A stretch of 64,000 nt of DNA from Paraflavitalea sp966211765 (GTDB taxonomy: Bacteria; Bacteroidota; Bacteroidia; Chitinophagales; Chitinophagaceae): assembly GCA_966211765.1 (NCBI GenBank), contig CBIHOV010000008.1, forward strand, positions 62,001-126,000, in the 5' to 3' direction. Shown here in pieces: positions 7,239 to 15,543 of the stretch. How positions within the stretch are numbered: the first letter of the stretch is position 1; each line of letters starts with the position of its first letter. The translations under genes were made by a program, and so were the position numbers. Below the pieces are notes generated by a model. That model had not been told where the DNA came from. It made no database searches and saw nothing but the letters and a program-made list of their open reading frames with translations.

Positions 7239-7885
7239 TCCGCATGAGTATACCAGAGATCTACCAACGACTTGTTTTTGGATTAGTGCATACTACATGG
7301 CCCGAATACGTTGCCGTCTTTACAGGTATTGCCAGTGTATGGTTTTCCCGCATTGAAAATATCTGGGTATACCCTGTAGGGCTGGTCAGCACCATTATCT
7401 ACACCTGGCTTAGTTTGCAGGCACATTTACCGGGCGAGGCCAGCGTAAATGTTTATTACACTGTGATGAGCATTTATGGTTGGATACTCTGGGCCAAAAG
7501 AGATGCAGCACACCATCATGTAGTGATCATACGGCACTCCACCAGGAAGGAATGGTTACAGCATTTCCTCTTCTTCGGTTCTTTTTACATCGCCATTTTC
7601 AGTGCATTGACCTGGCTGCGCGCTATCTTTTCGCAGGAGATCATTCCATGGGCCGACGCTTTTGCTTCCGCTACGGCCTTTACCGGTATGTGGCTCATGG
7701 CAAAGAAAAAAGTGGAAAGCTGGTATTGGTGGATCGCTACCAATATTGCCTCTATCCCCTTGTACTTTGTAAAAGGATATGTATCTACCAGTGTATTTTA
7801 TTTTATCCTCCTCCTGATGGCCGGATTTGGCTGGGCCGAATGGAATAAGCGTGCTAAGCTGGCAAGGCAGGCCTCTGCCTCCTGA
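7235..7885 (+). CDS. pnuC: Nicotinamide riboside transporter PnuC
   Basis: A 216-aa polytopic membrane protein with about seven hydrophobic segments and PnuC features such as WPEYVAVFTGIASVWF, NIWVYPVGLVST and NVYYTVMSIYGW. Family knowledge: PnuC is a facilitative importer of nicotinamide riboside, driven by intracellular phosphorylation. The next gene is a NadR-type kinase that would trap the substrate. Two starts are possible: GTG 7235 (four-base overlap with the SRPBCC gene) or ATG 7244. Confidence 0.93.
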   Translation: MIRMSIPEIYQRLVFGLVHTTWPEYVAVFTGIASVWFSRIENIWVYPVGLVSTIIYTWLSLQAHLPGEASVNVYYTVMSIYGWILWAKRDAAHHHVVIIRHSTRKEWLQHFLFFGSFYIAIFSALTWLRAIFSQEIIPWADAFASATAFTGMWLMAKKKVESWYWWIATNIASIPLYFVKGYVSTSVFYFILLLMAGFGWAEWNKRAKLARQASAS

Positions 7886-7893
7886 TTCCGCTG

Positions 7894-7901
7894 TATATTT
7901 G
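7894..7901 (+). promoter_or_regulatory. -7 box TATATTTG of the NadR-like gene
   Basis: Exact TAnnTTTG element 14 bases before ATG 7916, directly after the pnuC stop. The kinase can therefore also be transcribed on its own. Confidence 0.5.
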
Positions 7902-7915
7902 GTTTTTGTTACCCC

Positions 7916-8458
7916 ATGATAAAAAAAGTAGTGGTAGTAGGGCCTGAATCAACAGGCAAAAGCACCTTGTGTGAACAGCTGGCCGGCCAATACGCCACCG
8001 CCTGGGTGCCCGAATATGCACGGGAATATCTCCTGAAGCATGGCAAGCAATACAATTATGATGACCTGCTGTTCATTGCACAGCAGCAGGTGGCCCTGGA
8101 AGATCAATTCTCCTCCGCTTTACACATAACTGATAAAGAAAACACCCTGCTATTTATTGATACAGACCTGTATGTGATGAAAGTGTGGTGCGAATACGTA
8201 TTTGGCAAATGCCATCCCTGGATATTGGACCAGCTGGCCATCAGACAATACGACCTGTATTTACTATGCGATACAGACCTGCCCTGGGTAAAAGATGAAT
8301 TGCGTGAGTACCCCGACCTGGAAAGCAGGCGCGAGCTGTATCATATTTATAAAGATATCATGTTAAACCAGCCGGTTCCCTGGATAAATATTTCAGGCAA
8401 TTACGAACAACGGTTGGGGAAAGCTGTTAAATCGGTAGAAGAATTACTCAAATCCTGA
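7916..8458 (+). CDS. NadR-like ATP-binding protein (ribosylnicotinamide kinase)
   Basis: A 180-aa P-loop kinase with Walker A GPESTGKST (residues 9-17) and AREYL downstream, as in the C-terminal kinase domain of NadR. It lacks the N-terminal nucleotidyltransferase and HTH parts of E. coli NadR, so it is the kinase-only form. Reaction by family: nicotinamide riboside + ATP to NMN. It follows pnuC by 30 bp, completing an import-and-trap module. NMN adenylation would need another enzyme; NadD is at 39749 but mainly uses NaMN. Confidence 0.88.
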   Translation: MIKKVVVVGPESTGKSTLCEQLAGQYATAWVPEYAREYLLKHGKQYNYDDLLFIAQQQVALEDQFSSALHITDKENTLLFIDTDLYVMKVWCEYVFGKCHPWILDQLAIRQYDLYLLCDTDLPWVKDELREYPDLESRRELYHIYKDIMLNQPVPWINISGNYEQRLGKAVKSVEELLKS

Positions 8459-8468
8459 GTGCATGCCA

Positions 8469-8476
8469 TAGTTTTG
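8469..8476 (+). promoter_or_regulatory. -7 box TAGTTTTG of the GT39-like gene
   Basis: Exact TAnnTTTG element 19 bases upstream of ATG 8496. Confidence 0.45.
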
Positions 8477-8495
8477 CGCCCTTCGTCTGTTGGAT

Positions 8496-10163
8496 ATGCT
8501 TAGTTTTATCAAGAGGAACCATCAACCACTATTTTATATTGCCTGGTGCTTAGTGAACCTGATCCAGGCTGCCTATACAGAGCTATTTGATGACGAAGCC
8601 TATTACTGGGTATATGCGCAATTTCCCGACTGGGGCTATTTTGACCACCCTCCCATGATAGCGCTGCTGATCAAAGCAGGTTATGCGATCTTCCCAAACG
8701 AATTAGGTGTCCGCTTCTTTATTGTACTGCTCAATACAGCTACCGTTTTTATTACACAACAGCTACTGGGTAAACGTGATGATTACCTTTTTTATGCCAT
8801 CGCCTGCTCCATCGCCATTGTACAGATAGGCGGCATCATTGCCGTTCCTGATATTCCGCTTTTGTTTTTTGTGGCCTTGTTCTTCTGGCTCTACCAGCGG
8901 TTTATAGTGAGCATGACCGTAGGGCGTTCTGTATTGCTGGGGTTGAGTATTGGCTTAATGCTGTACAGCAAGTACCATGGAGTGCTGATCGTAATAGCCA
9001 CCCTGGCATCCAATCCAAAACTCTATTCCCGTTACCAAACGTATATCGTTACTGTGGTGGCACTGCTGGTTTTCGCCCCCCATCTTTACTGGCAATACAC
9101 CCATGGATTTCCATCGGTACAATACCATTTGTTTGAACGCAGCAATTCCAATTATGATACCCGCTTTACCATCGAATACCTCGTAGGACAACTGGCATTG
9201 GCCGGCCCGCTGATGGGATGGTTATTGTTGAAAGCAGCTTTCGATCATAAGCCTGCCGGCGAACTGGAACGTGCATTGAAGTATTCCCTGATTGGGTTCT
9301 ATGCATTTTTCCTCCTGAGCAGTTTCAGGGGCCGGATAGAAGCCAACTGGACCGTACCCGCCTTTATAGCTTTAATAGTGTTGAGCCATCAATATCTTGC
9401 CCGGCAAACTTCCTGGCGCAGCTGGTTATACAAAAGCATTCCCATCAGCCTCGTTTTTATCCTGCTGGCACGAATCTATATGTTGCCGGTAATACCCCGG
9501 ACAGCATGGATTCCGAAAGATGAGTTTCATGAAAACAAAACCTGGGTGGCGGCGGTGAAGAAGCGTGCGCAAGGTATGCCCGTAGTATTCATTGGTTCTT
9601 ACCAGAAAGCATCCAAGTACTGGTTTTATGCACAAACGCCCTGCTTATCGATGAATGATATTGAATACCGGCGCAACAACTTTAATTTCTGGCCGCTGGA
9701 AGATTCATTGCTGGGGAAAAATGTGCTGGTAGTGGGCATTTATGATAGTGTAACGCAGATCGATCCCATTAAGGAGCTGGGCAATAAAGCCAGTCATGTG
9801 TACACGCCTTACTATTCTTTTTCGAAAATAAATATCCGACATGAGGGTAAGCCCTTACTGAAAAATAATCAGTTCGCTGTAAAAGGTATTATTGAAACTC
9901 CCGCCGGCTATCTTCCCTATTTGCAACAAGCCCCATTTGATACTGCTTCTATCCAACTGGCCTTTGAAAATGAACACGAGAAGATACATGCTTTCCCTAC
10001 GGGATTAACAGTGCGGCAAATTCAACAGACTTCTCAGCCTTTCCATTTGCGGGTACCAGTTCATTTGCCGCCTGGAAGGTATACTTTCCGCTTTGCCATC
10101 AGCACCTGTATACCCAAAAGCAGGTCGATGAATAGCACAGGCTATAGCATACTGGTGGAATAA
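8496..10163 (+). CDS. Glycosyltransferase family 39-like (ArnT/PMT type) membrane protein
   Basis: A 555-aa protein with about ten transmembrane helices and a soluble C-terminal domain (residues about 340-555). The first loop has DDEAYYW (D32-D33-E34) followed by WGYFDHPPM, the signature of polyprenyl-phosphate sugar-dependent transferases in the ArnT/PMT clan (catalytic acidic residues in the first periplasmic loop). It probably moves a sugar from a lipid carrier to an envelope acceptor; donor and acceptor are unknown. An in-frame TTG at 8490 is possible, but ATG 8496 is preferred. Confidence 0.88.
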   Translation: MLSFIKRNHQPLFYIAWCLVNLIQAAYTELFDDEAYYWVYAQFPDWGYFDHPPMIALLIKAGYAIFPNELGVRFFIVLLNTATVFITQQLLGKRDDYLFYAIACSIAIVQIGGIIAVPDIPLLFFVALFFWLYQRFIVSMTVGRSVLLGLSIGLMLYSKYHGVLIVIATLASNPKLYSRYQTYIVTVVALLVFAPHLYWQYTHGFPSVQYHLFERSNSNYDTRFTIEYLVGQLALAGPLMGWLLLKAAFDHKPAGELERALKYSLIGFYAFFLLSSFRGRIEANWTVPAFIALIVLSHQYLARQTSWRSWLYKSIPISLVFILLARIYMLPVIPRTAWIPKDEFHENKTWVAAVKKRAQGMPVVFIGSYQKASKYWFYAQTPCLSMNDIEYRRNNFNFWPLEDSLLGKNVLVVGIYDSVTQIDPIKELGNKASHVYTPYYSFSKINIRHEGKPLLKNNQFAVKGIIETPAGYLPYLQQAPFDTASIQLAFENEHEKIHAFPTGLTVRQIQQTSQPFHLRVPVHLPPGRYTFRFAISTCIPKSRSMNSTGYSILVE

Positions 10164-10178
10164 TAGTGCGTGTGTGAA

Positions 10179-10883
10179 TTATTGTATCAGCTTTTGTATA
10201 TCCTCATCATCCTGAAGGTTGTTCATTTGTCGCAGTACCCAGGGATATTTCCAGGCCACATACCGTGAAACAGGTTTCACCGTATATTCTTTAGGATTGG
10301 GTAAGGAGGCAGCAATCATTGCAGCTTCCTGGCGGGTGAGCTTTTGTGCCGGCTTTTTAAAATAAGCCTGGGCAGCGGCTTCAATACCAAAAACGCCTTT
10401 GCCCATTTCGGCTACATTGAGGTACATTTCCAGGATGCGCCTTTTACCCCATATCAGTTCAATCATGAAGGTAAAATAAACTTCCAGTCCTTTGCGAAAC
10501 CAGCTGCGGCCCTGCCAAAGGAAAACATTTTTAGCTACCTGCTGACTGATTGTGGAGGCTCCTTTTATGCGGTTGGGCCTTTTTTCATTGTTCTTCATGG
10601 CCTTTTCAATGTGCTTCCAGTCAAACCCATTGTGGTCTGGAAACAATTGGTCTTCCGAACAAATAACCGCCAGGCGTGCATAGGGCGACATCTGTTTAAT
10701 GTCTACATAATCCCGCTTGAGACCCTTACCTGTAATGAGGCTTCCCAGCTGCGTAAGCGTAAATGGGGGATCCACCCACTTGAGCAGGAGTATATAAAAC
10801 AACTGAAAAATGAAGAGGAAAATAAAGACTCGCTTCAGAATTCGCCAAATACGAAGACCTAATCCCCTGGTTTTGATGGCCAT
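10179..10883 (-). CDS. mtgA: Monofunctional biosynthetic peptidoglycan transglycosylase
   Basis: A 234-aa GT51 enzyme with an N-terminal membrane anchor (residues 15-35). Catalytic Glu E77 lies in SEDQLFPDHNG, the GASTISQQ motif spans residues 109-116, and the second conserved acidic region KRRILEMYLN is near residue 150. It polymerises lipid II into glycan strands outside the inner membrane. There is no transpeptidase domain, so it is monofunctional. It converges with the glycosyltransferase gene, with a 15-bp gap. Confidence 0.95.
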   Translation of the reverse strand: MAIKTRGLGLRIWRILKRVFIFLFIFQLFYILLLKWVDPPFTLTQLGSLITGKGLKRDYVDIKQMSPYARLAVICSEDQLFPDHNGFDWKHIEKAMKNNEKRPNRIKGASTISQQVAKNVFLWQGRSWFRKGLEVYFTFMIELIWGKRRILEMYLNVAEMGKGVFGIEAAAQAYFKKPAQKLTRQEAAMIAASLPNPKEYTVKPVSRYVAWKYPWVLRQMNNLQDDEDIQKLIQ

Positions 10884-10953
10884 GCCGGGTTAAATTGCTT
10901 GGGTGCAAGATAATCCGAAACTAGAGAAGTGCGAAGGATGACATTAATTTAGC

Positions 10954-11544
10954 CTAAAACCCTTTTTTAAGATCGGCTGCCCTCACATAAACCACTTTGT
11001 ATTTACCGCCCGCTTTGTTGTTCTTGTCCCGTATATGCTCCCACATATAACCGGCCACGGCTACGCCGGCTGCTACGCCCAACGTAAGCAGTTTGCCATC
11101 GTCATTGAAAGATTCTTTGCGGTAAATGGTATTCACGGTTTCCAATAGGATATAGCCCACACCACCAATCATCATGATCTTGGGAAGGGCTACTTCTACA
11201 AATCCTTTTTTACCGCCCCATTTAAAGTTTTTGGTGTAATTAAATCGTTTGATCTCGCGGTAGTCGATGCCTATAGTAAATTTAATAGTATCCAGTTGTG
11301 AGCCAAATTCTGTTCCCTGCAACCTTGTTTCTTCCTGCCGGATGTATATGGAGTCATTTCTGATATCGGAAATAAAGCCATTTATCCTAAACTCGTTGTG
11401 GGTTTCGGCCGAAATAAAAGAGCCGCTATAAAATGTCTTGATCGTTCGGTTATTCCGCTTTTTAAGTACAATAAAATCTGATTGCTGAGAGTAAGAGAGC
11501 AGTGAGCCGAACAATACCGTTATGAGAAGTACAGTTGTTTTCAT
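10954..11544 (-). CDS. Hypothetical exported protein
   Basis: A 196-aa protein with a signal peptide (residues 1-19). Residues 25-110 look beta-rich (alternating hydrophobic and polar, with YIRQEETR and IDYREIKRFNY). Two hydrophobic segments follow near residues 118-135 and 150-165, then a basic tail. I do not recognise the family. It may sit at the membrane. It is monocistronic by spacing, with 70 bp to mtgA and 110 bp to the lysE-like gene. Confidence 0.75.
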   Translation of the reverse strand: MKTTVLLITVLFGSLLSYSQQSDFIVLKKRNNRTIKTFYSGSFISAETHNEFRINGFISDIRNDSIYIRQEETRLQGTEFGSQLDTIKFTIGIDYREIKRFNYTKNFKWGGKKGFVEVALPKIMMIGGVGYILLETVNTIYRKESFNDDGKLLTLGVAAGVAVAGYMWEHIRDKNNKAGGKYKVVYVRAADLKKGF

Positions 11545-11654
11545 GTAAAGCCAAGTTACAGCGGTAAGCTAATTAATTGAACTAAGGTTTTGTTAAGACT
11601 AATGCAACTAACGCATTATGAACACCAAAAACCCGGCAAAGTTTGATCAGCAGC

Positions 11655-12293
11655 TTATATATCCTTTGCCAAAAATACGGTGCCATATAAAAGGGCCATT
11701 CCAAAGCCAACCAGTATTACTCCTGATACCTTATTTATAACGGTAATATTATGCAGGGTGAGTCTTTTACGAAGTTTGCCTGCCAGCAGTACTTTAAAAA
11801 TATCAGCTGCAATGTTCAAGGCTAAACAAACTGCAAAAATAATGATCCTTTGTTGAAAGCTGAATTTGGTAGCCAGGGCCGTAGCGGTACCCAGCCAGAA
11901 AATGAATACACTGGGGTTGAGTGTATTGATCAGGAAGCCACTGGATAATATTTTGAGGATATCCCTTTTACGGAATCTTGCTAATTTCAGATCTGCATCC
12001 GTACGAAGCGTCACTTTCTTGAAAAAGAGGTAAAAGACACCCATGATTACCAGGAAGGCGCTGCCGATATAGCCAATGATCGCTTTGTACTCCAGCAGTT
12101 CACTCACGAGGGCCGAAAAGGCATTGCTGATCACCACCAGCACAATATCGCTTATCCATACGCCGGCCACGAAGCTGAATCCGCCCGTATGACCGTTGTT
12201 CAGACTTTGTTTGATTACCGTGAAGATCACGGGCCCCACCGACAAAGCAAGGATACAGCCCAGCATTAATCCATTGATGATGGCTTGCCACAT
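11655..12293 (-). CDS. LysE-family translocator
   Basis: A 212-aa membrane protein with six hydrophobic segments and the LysE/RhtB signature near the start (GPVIFTVIKQSLNNGHTGG). An FLINTLNPSVFIFWLG segment sits mid-protein. Family knowledge: these are amino-acid or small-molecule exporters. The substrate is not predictable. No LysG-type regulator is adjacent. Confidence 0.88.
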   Translation of the reverse strand: MWQAIINGLMLGCILALSVGPVIFTVIKQSLNNGHTGGFSFVAGVWISDIVLVVISNAFSALVSELLEYKAIIGYIGSAFLVIMGVFYLFFKKVTLRTDADLKLARFRKRDILKILSSGFLINTLNPSVFIFWLGTATALATKFSFQQRIIIFAVCLALNIAADIFKVLLAGKLRKRLTLHNITVINKVSGVILVGFGMALLYGTVFLAKDI

Positions 12294-12421
12294 GCGTTAA
12301 TAGAAGGTAATGAGAAATTAAAGCGACAATTTACAAATAATCAGACGAAGTGAAAAAGAACAAGTTACATACCTGCCCTTTAATATATAAGTAAGGGGGT
12401 GGTTCGTATTGATCCGCTTGG

Positions 12422-13948
12422 TTAAATGGCGCCGGTTTCCAGGAATTTTACCCAATCCTCGTACATTTTGCCTTTCATTACACGGGGAAACTTATGCTGT
12501 CCGCCTATCTTCCCTTTGAGGCGCATGAATTCCATGAAGCTCGACTCCGGGAGTATTTGAAGGTAAACATCTTTGAGGGCACTGTTCCGTTCCACGGCAT
12601 AATCATCATTCAGGTCCTTCAGCTTTTGATCGATCTTCTCGCGTACCAGTTCTGCATCCACCTTGTCATCACAGGCTATCCACCACTGGTGGGCAAAGAA
12701 AAGTCCGTGGGGAACACCCGCTACTGTAAACTCCGGAATGCAAAGGTTCATTTCATCGGCCACCAGTTGCACAGCCTTATTCATATTATCCACACTAAGG
12801 TGTTCTCCTACCAGGCTCAGGAAGTGCTTGGTGCGGCCGGTGATCACTATTTCACAGCGTTCTTTGTCTACAAAACGAACCGTATCGCCAATCAGGTAGC
12901 GCCAGGCGCCTGCTGTGGTACTGATCAGGATGGCATAATCCTTTGCTTCTTCCACTTCATGGATCATCAGCACTTCGGCATCTTCCATGATATTTCCTTC
13001 GCTATCGAAGTTCTTCTCGTTGAACGGGATGAACTCAAAAAAGATATGGTCATTGAGCGAAAGGTGCATGCCTTTGGCAAACTGCCTGTCCTGGTAGGCC
13101 AAAAAGCCTTCAGAAGCCAGGTAAGTCTCAATATAGGTAAGTGGCTTGGCCACCAGTTTCTCAAATCCTTTCTTGTAGGGTTCAAATGATACGCCGCCAT
13201 GTACAAAGAAGGCCAGGTTGGGCCACATGTCGTGGATGCTCTTGAGGTTGTAGCGCTCAATGATCTTTTCCATGCACATCTGGATCCATGCGGGAACACC
13301 TACTACAAAGCCAATATCCCAGTTGGGGGCTTCCTCTACAATGGCCTCCAGCTTCTGGTTCCAGTCTTTGGTACGGGCAATTTTTTTACCTGGCTTATAG
13401 AAGGGGGAGAACCAGAATGGTACTTTTTTGGCAGTAATACCACTCAGGTCACCTGCATAATAGCCAGGGCCCTTCTGCAGGTCGGTACTGCCGCCGAGCA
13501 TCAGCCATCCTTTACCCACACTCTTTAAGGGAATATCATGGTAGGTGCGCAGGGTGAGCAATTGCTTGATCATCACAATGCGGTTGCCGCGCATCAGGTC
13601 GTTGGTGATGGGTAGGTATTTGCTGGCTGATTCGGAGGTGCCGGAGCTGAGGGCAAAGAACTTGATCTTGCCGGGCCAGCAGATGTCGGGCCTTCCTTCC
13701 AGTGTCTTATGCCACCAGGCTTCGTAAATTTTATTGTAATCGTAAGTCGGAACCAGTTGCTGAAACTTTTTACCAGCATGTTTGCTCAGCAGGATCTCAT
13801 CGAACCGGTAAGTTTGCCCGAATTCGGTAAAACGGGCTTTTTTGAGCAATTTCCTCAATACCCGTAGCTGTTGCCGCCGCGGTGAACGGGCAGGCAATCG
13901 CAATGCTTTCGCTATGGAGGGGGGTAAGGAAATATCAATTAATGCCAT
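12422..13948 (-). CDS. GH3 auxin-responsive promoter family protein (acyl-adenylate ligase fold)
   Basis: A 508-aa protein matching bacterial GH3-like ligases. The ATP-binding motif FFALSSGTSESASKYLP (about residues 96-112) and a later YLIGDTVRF and TGRTKHFLSL region are typical of the ANL-type adenylating fold. Plant GH3 proteins conjugate amino acids to acyl acids; the bacterial substrate is unknown. A TAATTTTG box lies 31 bases upstream of the ATG (13980-13987). Confidence 0.88.
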   Translation of the reverse strand: MALIDISLPPSIAKALRLPARSPRRQQLRVLRKLLKKARFTEFGQTYRFDEILLSKHAGKKFQQLVPTYDYNKIYEAWWHKTLEGRPDICWPGKIKFFALSSGTSESASKYLPITNDLMRGNRIVMIKQLLTLRTYHDIPLKSVGKGWLMLGGSTDLQKGPGYYAGDLSGITAKKVPFWFSPFYKPGKKIARTKDWNQKLEAIVEEAPNWDIGFVVGVPAWIQMCMEKIIERYNLKSIHDMWPNLAFFVHGGVSFEPYKKGFEKLVAKPLTYIETYLASEGFLAYQDRQFAKGMHLSLNDHIFFEFIPFNEKNFDSEGNIMEDAEVLMIHEVEEAKDYAILISTTAGAWRYLIGDTVRFVDKERCEIVITGRTKHFLSLVGEHLSVDNMNKAVQLVADEMNLCIPEFTVAGVPHGLFFAHQWWIACDDKVDAELVREKIDQKLKDLNDDYAVERNSALKDVYLQILPESSFMEFMRLKGKIGGQHKFPRVMKGKMYEDWVKFLETGAI

Positions 13949-13979
13949 TACATTAAAAGCCGGTTTGGTCAGGCAAATT

Positions 13980-13987
13980 CAAAATTA
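13980..13987 (-). promoter_or_regulatory. -7 box TAATTTTG of the GH3-like gene
   Basis: Exact TAnnTTTG element on the minus strand, 31 bases upstream of the start codon at 13948. Confidence 0.5.
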
Positions 13988-14026
13988 AGGGATTAGAGGG
14001 AATTGTAATGCTTAAATGACCAGTGG

Positions 14027-14650
14027 ATGGGGGTGAACTGCCAAAAAGTCGGCTATACTTTAACTTTTCTGCCTATAACAAAGGTTATTACCGGGGCGTT
14101 TAAACGCCAAACCCTTCGTGTGAGACAAGCATTTCCGTTTTTACTCTTCCTCATCCTGCTTTTCATGGGTAACCCTTGCCGGGCCCAGGTACCGGCAAAT
14201 GATAGTGCTTCTTTTGAATCCCTGAAAGGAAAATTGCCCATGCCGGTAGACCGGTTTATCAGCCTAAGCACTTATGAGCAGTGGCTCAAAAGGTACAAAG
14301 CAGGGACTCTGCAGGGGTGTGTTGGAGACGGCAAAAGACTAACTATACAATCAGATTCCATTATGACCGTCCAAAATGTAGTCCCAGGAAAAGTAGCCTC
14401 CGTTTTTCAATACGACGATTTATACGCTCTTGTTGTAAAGAGCGGTGAATACGTTTTTATGTATCCAAATCTTGATACTGTTTTTGTAAAAAAAGATGAG
14501 ATTATTACAGCTGGCCAACGAATCGGGAAAATCCTTACCAAAACATATCATGGATTGTATGAGTTGGAATTAATGATGAGCAAAATAGGTCCAGATAAGC
14601 CGGAGTCCATTGATCCGTACCCGTGGTTTGCCCATAGCAAATACTATTAA
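14027..14650 (+). CDS. Degenerate M23/LytM-like exported protein
   Basis: Up to 207 aa. A signal sequence (FPFLLFLILLFMGNPCRAQ) sits at residues 36-54 of the long form, so the true start is probably the GTG at 14120 rather than 14027. The C-terminal half keeps M23 architecture (GKVASVFQYDDLYALVVKSG, then VFVKKDEIITAGQRIGKIL, then LYELELMM). The positions that normally read HxG, HYAHL and HLHFEI have lost their histidines. It therefore looks like a catalytically dead LytM domain, as in EnvC/NlpD-type activators. It lies nine bases before an intact M23 gene and is probably co-transcribed. Confidence 0.7.
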   Translation: MGVNCQKVGYTLTFLPITKVITGAFKRQTLRVRQAFPFLLFLILLFMGNPCRAQVPANDSASFESLKGKLPMPVDRFISLSTYEQWLKRYKAGTLQGCVGDGKRLTIQSDSIMTVQNVVPGKVASVFQYDDLYALVVKSGEYVFMYPNLDTVFVKKDEIITAGQRIGKILTKTYHGLYELELMMSKIGPDKPESIDPYPWFAHSKYY

Positions 14651-14659
14651 CCCCTGTTT

Positions 14660-15187
14660 ATGAAAGTAAAACGGATCCTGAAGTACATCTTCCTTTCTTT
14701 ACTGGTCATTTTGGTGATCGGTTATTGCCTGCCACAACAATTTGTAATGCCGGTGGCCGGGGCAAATGGCAAAAGCTATAGTGACAACTCCTTCTGGTTT
14801 TATCCCTGGGGCAAATCGGTAACGCATAAAGGCGTGGATATATTTAGCAAGAAGGGTACGCCGGTGCTGTCTTCTTCTTATGGCATGGTGGTGTATACCG
14901 GTGTACTGGAAAGGGGCGGTAATGTGGCCATTGTATTGGGACCCAAATGGCGGTTCCATTATTATGCCCACTTAAAAGACATTAATACATCCTCCTTTCA
15001 TTTTGTAAAAGCCGGTTCGGAGATCGGCACGGTGGGCACTACCGGTAATGCCGCCGGCAAACCACCTCACCTGCATTACAGCATATCCTCCCTCCTGCCC
15101 CTGCCCTGGCGTATCGATGGCGCCAAACAGGGCTGGAAGAAAATGTTTTACCTCAACCCCGTTCCTTACTTAAAGGAGGCGGAATAA
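14660..15187 (+). CDS. M23 family metallopeptidase (LytM/peptidoglycan endopeptidase)
   Basis: A 175-aa protein with an N-terminal membrane anchor or signal (residues 8-27) and one complete M23 domain. HKGVD is the first zinc motif (about residue 53), HYYAHL lies near residue 97, and HLHYSIS near residue 133. Family knowledge: cleaves peptide cross-links in peptidoglycan in the periplasm. The preceding gene encodes a related but histidine-less domain, suggesting an enzyme-activator or scaffold pair. Confidence 0.92.
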   Translation: MKVKRILKYIFLSLLVILVIGYCLPQQFVMPVAGANGKSYSDNSFWFYPWGKSVTHKGVDIFSKKGTPVLSSSYGMVVYTGVLERGGNVAIVLGPKWRFHYYAHLKDINTSSFHFVKAGSEIGTVGTTGNAAGKPPHLHYSISSLLPLPWRIDGAKQGWKKMFYLNPVPYLKEAE

Positions 15188-15543
15188 TTCTCTCAACTGC
15201 TTTTCTGCTAACTCTTGATTTCTTGAAATTCGAATCAAGCTCGGACCAAACAGGGACCAAACTCGGATCAAACTCGGACCAAAGCCGGGTTGTAAGTCTG
15301 TTTAGCCTGTGTTTGCATATGCTTTGTTTTGAATATGTGGCGTCCTTTTATTAGTCAAGGCAATGCTGACACGTAATTGTATCACCTACTTTTCAGATAT
15401 GGTATCAATCGGAATATGGCAAAGCGCGTACTAACAGGAATATGATTTGTAGAGACACCCCTTGTGGGTGTGAAAATTTGGGGAGTAACTGCCCGGAAAG
15501 TGGAGAGTCAAGGGGGCAATGTTAGAACAATTCAGTAGGTAAG
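15188..15543. other. Intergenic region with tandem repeats and a small hairpin
   Basis: This 356-bp region lies between the convergent M23 and glycosyltransferase genes. It contains five 11-bp tandem units (15230-15284) and a 6-bp-arm hairpin, ACACCC/GGGTGT (15455-15471), preceded by GTAGAG, which recalls REP-like intergenic elements. No ORF of interest. Confidence 0.6.
15230..15284. repeat. Five tandem 11-bp repeats (TCGGACCAAAC)
   Basis: Units start at 15230, 15241, 15252, 15263 and 15274. The consensus is TCGGACCAAAC; the first unit (TCGAATCAAGC) is the most diverged and the others differ at one or two bases. The period of 11 bp is one helical turn and not a codon multiple. Confidence 0.85.
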
